Assembly: GCA_017503945.1 (NCBI GenBank)
Contig: JAFVSB010000081.1
Location: 1-8,562, forward strand
DNA: 8,562 nucleotides
Reading direction: 5' to 3'
Source: Clostridia bacterium
GTDB taxonomy: Bacteria > Bacillota > Clostridia > UMGS1810
This document shows positions 6,416-8,562 of this stretch, piece after piece (position 1 is the stretch's first letter; each line of letters begins with the position of its first letter). Under the pieces are notes generated by a model that had not been told where the DNA came from, ran no database searches, and saw only the letters and a program-made list of their open reading frames with translations. A program made the position numbers and the translations under genes.

Positions 6416-7630
6416 ATGAAAAAATATAAATTTAAAACTACCACAGCTTTTGTGACTGCCATGTTATTATTTGCACTCGTTGGCGCACTCATACTGCCAT
6501 CTGCAATACCTGACAAAGCTCTTGTATCACCAGACGAGACCGAAAGCTCATGGTTGCCTGATGGTTGCCGATGGCTTTGCCGAGTAAAAGAAGAGCCAAG
6601 CGACCAGGTGTGGCAAAACAGCGCCGATGCAATAGACAAGCCAAAGGACGAAAGCTACAGTGCCACGGTATATCTTTGCGGAGTCATACCGCTAAAAACC
6701 GTGGAGCTGGCACGCACCGACACACTCTGCGTGGTGCCGGGAGGTCAGGCAATAGGCATAAGCCTTCGGCCCGACGGAATACTTGTGGCAGCAGTAGCCG
6801 ATGTTGACACGCCGGACGGGCAAAAATCTCCTGCAAAAGAAGCCGGACTGAATGCAGGCGACATAATTCACACAATCAACGGCACAAAGATGGGCAGGGT
6901 GTCTGATGTAACAGACTTTGTGCAAAAATCTCATGAAACACTCACAATACAAGGAAAGCGCAATCAAAAGGCAATGGAATGGACAGTTAAGCCCGCTTAT
7001 GACAAAAACGGAAAAGCTAAAATTGGCCTGTGGATAAGAGACACAGTGTCGGGCATAGGCACGCTTTCGTTTTTTACAGACTCACTCTTCGGCGCTCTGG
7101 GACACCCGATATCAGACATTGACACAGGCAAGGTGGTAGACGCTGCAGGTGGCAACATATATTCGGCATCAATAGTGAATGTAGACAAAGGTCAAAAGGG
7201 AGTGCCGGGCTCGCTTTGCGGCATCTTCACTTCCCAAAAAATAGGCGAAATAACCCAAAACACTGATTGCGGCGTGTTTGGCACATCGGCAGGCCTCTCA
7301 GGCAAAAAGGTGCCCATTGGCAGAAAGGAAGATATAAAATGCACCAAGGCTGAGCTTTGGTGCGACATAGGAAACGGAGTGGAGCACTTTGACATAGAGA
7401 TTGTGAGAGTGATGCCGTCGGCAGATTCATCAAAGGGCATGGTCATTCATATAACCGATGACGCTCTCATAGAACGAACAGGCGGAATCGTGCAGGGAAT
7501 GTCGGGTTCACCCATCCTGCAAAATGGCAAACTCATTGGAGCTGTGACACACGTATTTGTGAATGATCCAACAAGAGGTTATGGGATATTTATTGAAAAT
7601 ATGCTAGCGGAGGCTGAAAAAATTAAATAA
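6416..7630 (+). CDS. spoIVB: SpoIVB, sporulation signalling serine peptidase (S55)
   Basis: SpoIVB is made in the forespore, crosses the inner forespore membrane and cleaves SpoIVFA, which releases the SpoIVFB protease to process pro-sigma-K in Bacillus. The 404-residue protein has a short basic N-terminus and one transmembrane anchor (about 9-30), a PDZ domain (about 105-185; GLNAGDIIHTINGTKM) and a C-terminal S55 peptidase domain (about 205-400). Family hallmarks are GIGTLSFF, GALGHPISDID with His230, TGGIVQGMSGSPI with Ser363/Ser365, and GAVTHVFVNDPTRGYGIFIENML. Asp348 and Ser363 are 15 residues apart, the spacing of Asp363 and Ser378 in the B. subtilis triad as I recall it, so the active site looks intact. 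The start has GAAAGG at 6401-6406, 9 bases upstream. It is divergent from glgB and not flanked by recN or spo0A in this window, which is unusual. Its presence argues for a spore former. Confidence 0.95.
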   Translation: MKKYKFKTTTAFVTAMLLFALVGALILPSAIPDKALVSPDETESSWLPDGCRWLCRVKEEPSDQVWQNSADAIDKPKDESYSATVYLCGVIPLKTVELARTDTLCVVPGGQAIGISLRPDGILVAAVADVDTPDGQKSPAKEAGLNAGDIIHTINGTKMGRVSDVTDFVQKSHETLTIQGKRNQKAMEWTVKPAYDKNGKAKIGLWIRDTVSGIGTLSFFTDSLFGALGHPISDIDTGKVVDAAGGNIYSASIVNVDKGQKGVPGSLCGIFTSQKIGEITQNTDCGVFGTSAGLSGKKVPIGRKEDIKCTKAELWCDIGNGVEHFDIEIVRVMPSADSSKGMVIHITDDALIERTGGIVQGMSGSPILQNGKLIGAVTHVFVNDPTRGYGIFIENMLAEAEKIK

Positions 7631-7637
7631 TTGTTTT

Positions 7638-7702
7638 AAAAAAGCCTGTTTGCATTTATGAACTGCAAAAACTGGTGCAGTTCATTTGCGGACAGGTTTT
7701 TT
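7638..7702 (+). terminator. Nested-hairpin terminator after spoIVB, probably bidirectional
   Basis: A perfect 10-bp inner stem, ATGAACTGCA (7658-7667) with TGCAGTTCAT (7676-7685), is enclosed by GCA/TGC (7652-7654, 7687-7689) and CCTGT/ACAGG (7645-7649, 7692-7696). The base is flanked by A6 (7638-7643) on the left and T6 (7697-7702) on the right, giving a U-run in either direction of reading. It begins 8 bases after the spoIVB stop codon, so spoIVB is probably monocistronic. Confidence 0.85.
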
Positions 7703-7895
7703 ATTATCAATGTATTTAAAAGCAAAACCCATTTTGCGCGAATTTTCACGAAGCACGCCCTTGAAACCGTTGATATGCAAGGCTTTGACAACATTTCGTT
7801 TTTTGTCTGAAAACCAGAAAAACAAAATTTTATTTGTGTTACAATTATTATATCAGATATATTTACAAATTACTTTAAAGGAGATATAATAATAT
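7703..7895. other. Intergenic stretch without a convincing gene; minus-strand 56-codon open frame
   Basis: No gene is supported here. A plus-strand frame from a TTG at 7686 starts inside the terminator stem and has no ribosome binding site. The minus-strand frame from 7852 down to the TGA at 7684-7682 reads with a more protein-like basic segment (SDKKRNVVKALHINGFKGVL) but has no good start or ribosome binding site. I have an unverified impression of similar short peptides among predicted proteins of gut Firmicutes, so a gene remnant or dispersed intergenic repeat is possible. The right end holds the DUF4417 gene's ribosome binding site. Confidence 0.4.
7847..7855 (-). promoter_or_regulatory. 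Minus-strand extended -10 element, possible small-RNA promoter
   Basis: TGATATAAT on the minus strand repeats exactly the 9-base extended -10 seen upstream of glgB. No good -35 is found 16-18 bases upstream. Transcription starting near 7840 would run about 200 bases to the left-hand U-run of the bidirectional terminator (7638-7643). In an AT-rich intergenic region this may be coincidence. Confidence 0.25.
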
Positions 7896-8558
7896 ATGAT
7901 AAAAAGCGAAGAAAGCAACTACGATGTATTTCATTCATTTCTCGTTGAAAATGCTGATTATGAGGGACATATTGAATTGCCTGTAATAAAAACAAGCGAT
8001 AAATTGCCGAAAAAGGTTGTTACATTTTCAAAGGCAATGACAAAATCATGGACGGATTTCGACTGTTGGGTTGTGTTTTATGAACACGACAAAGAAATTG
8101 AAAGGCTTTGGAATAACCCAAAACAGTATTTGGACAAGCTGAAGAAATTCAAAGGTGTTATTTCGCCGGATTTCAGTTTATACCGAAATATGTCACTTGT
8201 GATGCAGATGTGGAATACATATCGAGGCAGAGCGGTAGCTTGTTGGTTGCAGAATAATGGTGTTGAAATCATCCCCAATGTAAGATTTGGAGATGAAAGA
8301 ACATTTTCTTTCTGCTTTGACGGGATAGAAGAAAATAAAACTGTTGCAGTAGGTACACATGGTTGTATCAAACGCAAAGAAGATAAAATTTTCTTCAAAA
8401 TTGGTCTTGCCCGAATGGTACAAAGACTGTCGCCTAAAACCATAATAATTTATGGCAGTGCACCTGACAGTATTTTTAAACCGTATAAGGATATGGGAAT
8501 AAACATCTTAGCCTTCGAAAGCGAGTTTTCAAAGTCCAGAAAGCTGGTGACTGCTTAA
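7896..8558 (+). CDS. DUF4417 domain-containing protein, function unknown
   Basis: A complete 220-residue protein that I recognise as DUF4417 by the run from about residue 65 to 160: ERLWNNP (69-75), KFKGVISPDFSLYRNMSL (84-101), QMWNTYRGRAVACWLQ (104-119), IPNVRFGDERTFSFCFDGI (126-144) and TVAVGTHGCIK (149-159). Members are common on phages, plasmids and conjugative elements of Firmicutes, but no biochemical role is established that I know of. It looks soluble, with no signal peptide or membrane segment; the conserved Asp, Arg and His residues are compatible with an enzyme, but that is inference. The ATG has AAAGGAG at 7877-7883, 12 bases upstream. Sampled lines within it have 30-38% GC against 48-50% in spoIVB, hinting at separate acquisition. 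It stands alone after the spoIVB terminator; the window ends 4 bases beyond its stop, so downstream partners are unseen. Confidence 0.85.
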   Translation: MIKSEESNYDVFHSFLVENADYEGHIELPVIKTSDKLPKKVVTFSKAMTKSWTDFDCWVVFYEHDKEIERLWNNPKQYLDKLKKFKGVISPDFSLYRNMSLVMQMWNTYRGRAVACWLQNNGVEIIPNVRFGDERTFSFCFDGIEENKTVAVGTHGCIKRKEDKIFFKIGLARMVQRLSPKTIIIYGSAPDSIFKPYKDMGINILAFESEFSKSRKLVTA

Positions 8559-8562
8559 TGGG

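Noticed and set aside
7686..7889. 67-codon plus-strand open frame after spoIVB
   Set aside because: It starts with a TTG inside the terminator stem, has no ribosome binding site and a composition typical of AT-rich non-coding DNA.
1..8562. CRISPR array, insertion sequence, tRNA, rRNA, toxin-antitoxin or defence module
   Set aside because: No regularly spaced repeats, transposase-like frames, terminal inverted repeats, tRNA-like or rRNA-like segments were seen; all long frames are accounted for by glg genes, spoIVB and the DUF4417 gene.

Overview
The window most likely comes from a spore-forming or spore-former-derived Firmicute of the class Clostridia. The basis is a GlgC/GlgD pair inside a glgB-C-D-A-P cluster, a recognisable SpoIVB sporulation protease, AGGAGG-type ribosome binding sites and an AT-rich intergenic composition. 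This placement is inferred from gene content alone; there is no rRNA or other phylogenetic marker.

Layout. Positions 1-6148 hold a glycogen synthesis and mobilisation cluster read entirely on the minus strand. Its order of transcription is glgB (branching enzyme), glgC (ADP-glucose pyrophosphorylase), glgD (its non-catalytic-looking paralogue), glgA (glycogen synthase) and glgP (glycogen phosphorylase, cut by the left window edge). The first four genes are 16-36 bases apart and look like one operon. A 174-base gap before glgP contains a promoter-like element and a hairpin, so glgP may also be transcribed on its own. The logic is complete: GlgC (with GlgD) makes ADP-glucose, GlgA elongates the chain, GlgB adds branches and GlgP degrades the polymer.

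Positions 6149-6415 form a divergent intergenic region. The minus-strand side carries an extended -10 element for glgB, overlapped by an 8+8 bp inverted repeat, with further repeats upstream. The plus-strand side carries a sigma-G-like promoter for spoIVB. Positions 6416-7630 encode SpoIVB (transmembrane anchor, PDZ domain, S55 peptidase domain), followed by a strong nested hairpin terminator that could work in both directions.

Positions 7631-7895 are intergenic with no convincing gene, but include a minus-strand extended -10 element and a 56-codon minus-strand open frame that could be a remnant or part of a small RNA. Positions 7896-8558 encode a DUF4417-family protein of unknown function. 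Its base composition is clearly lower in GC than spoIVB (about 30-38% against 48-50% in sampled 60-base lines), which suggests a different history.

I found no CRISPR array, insertion sequence, tRNA, rRNA or classical defence module. The glycogen genes are ordinary. What deserves attention is the regulatory region between glgB and spoIVB, spoIVB lying outside its usual recN-spoIVB-spo0A setting, the glgP leader hairpin, and the 7.7-8.56 kb segment with the DUF4417 gene.
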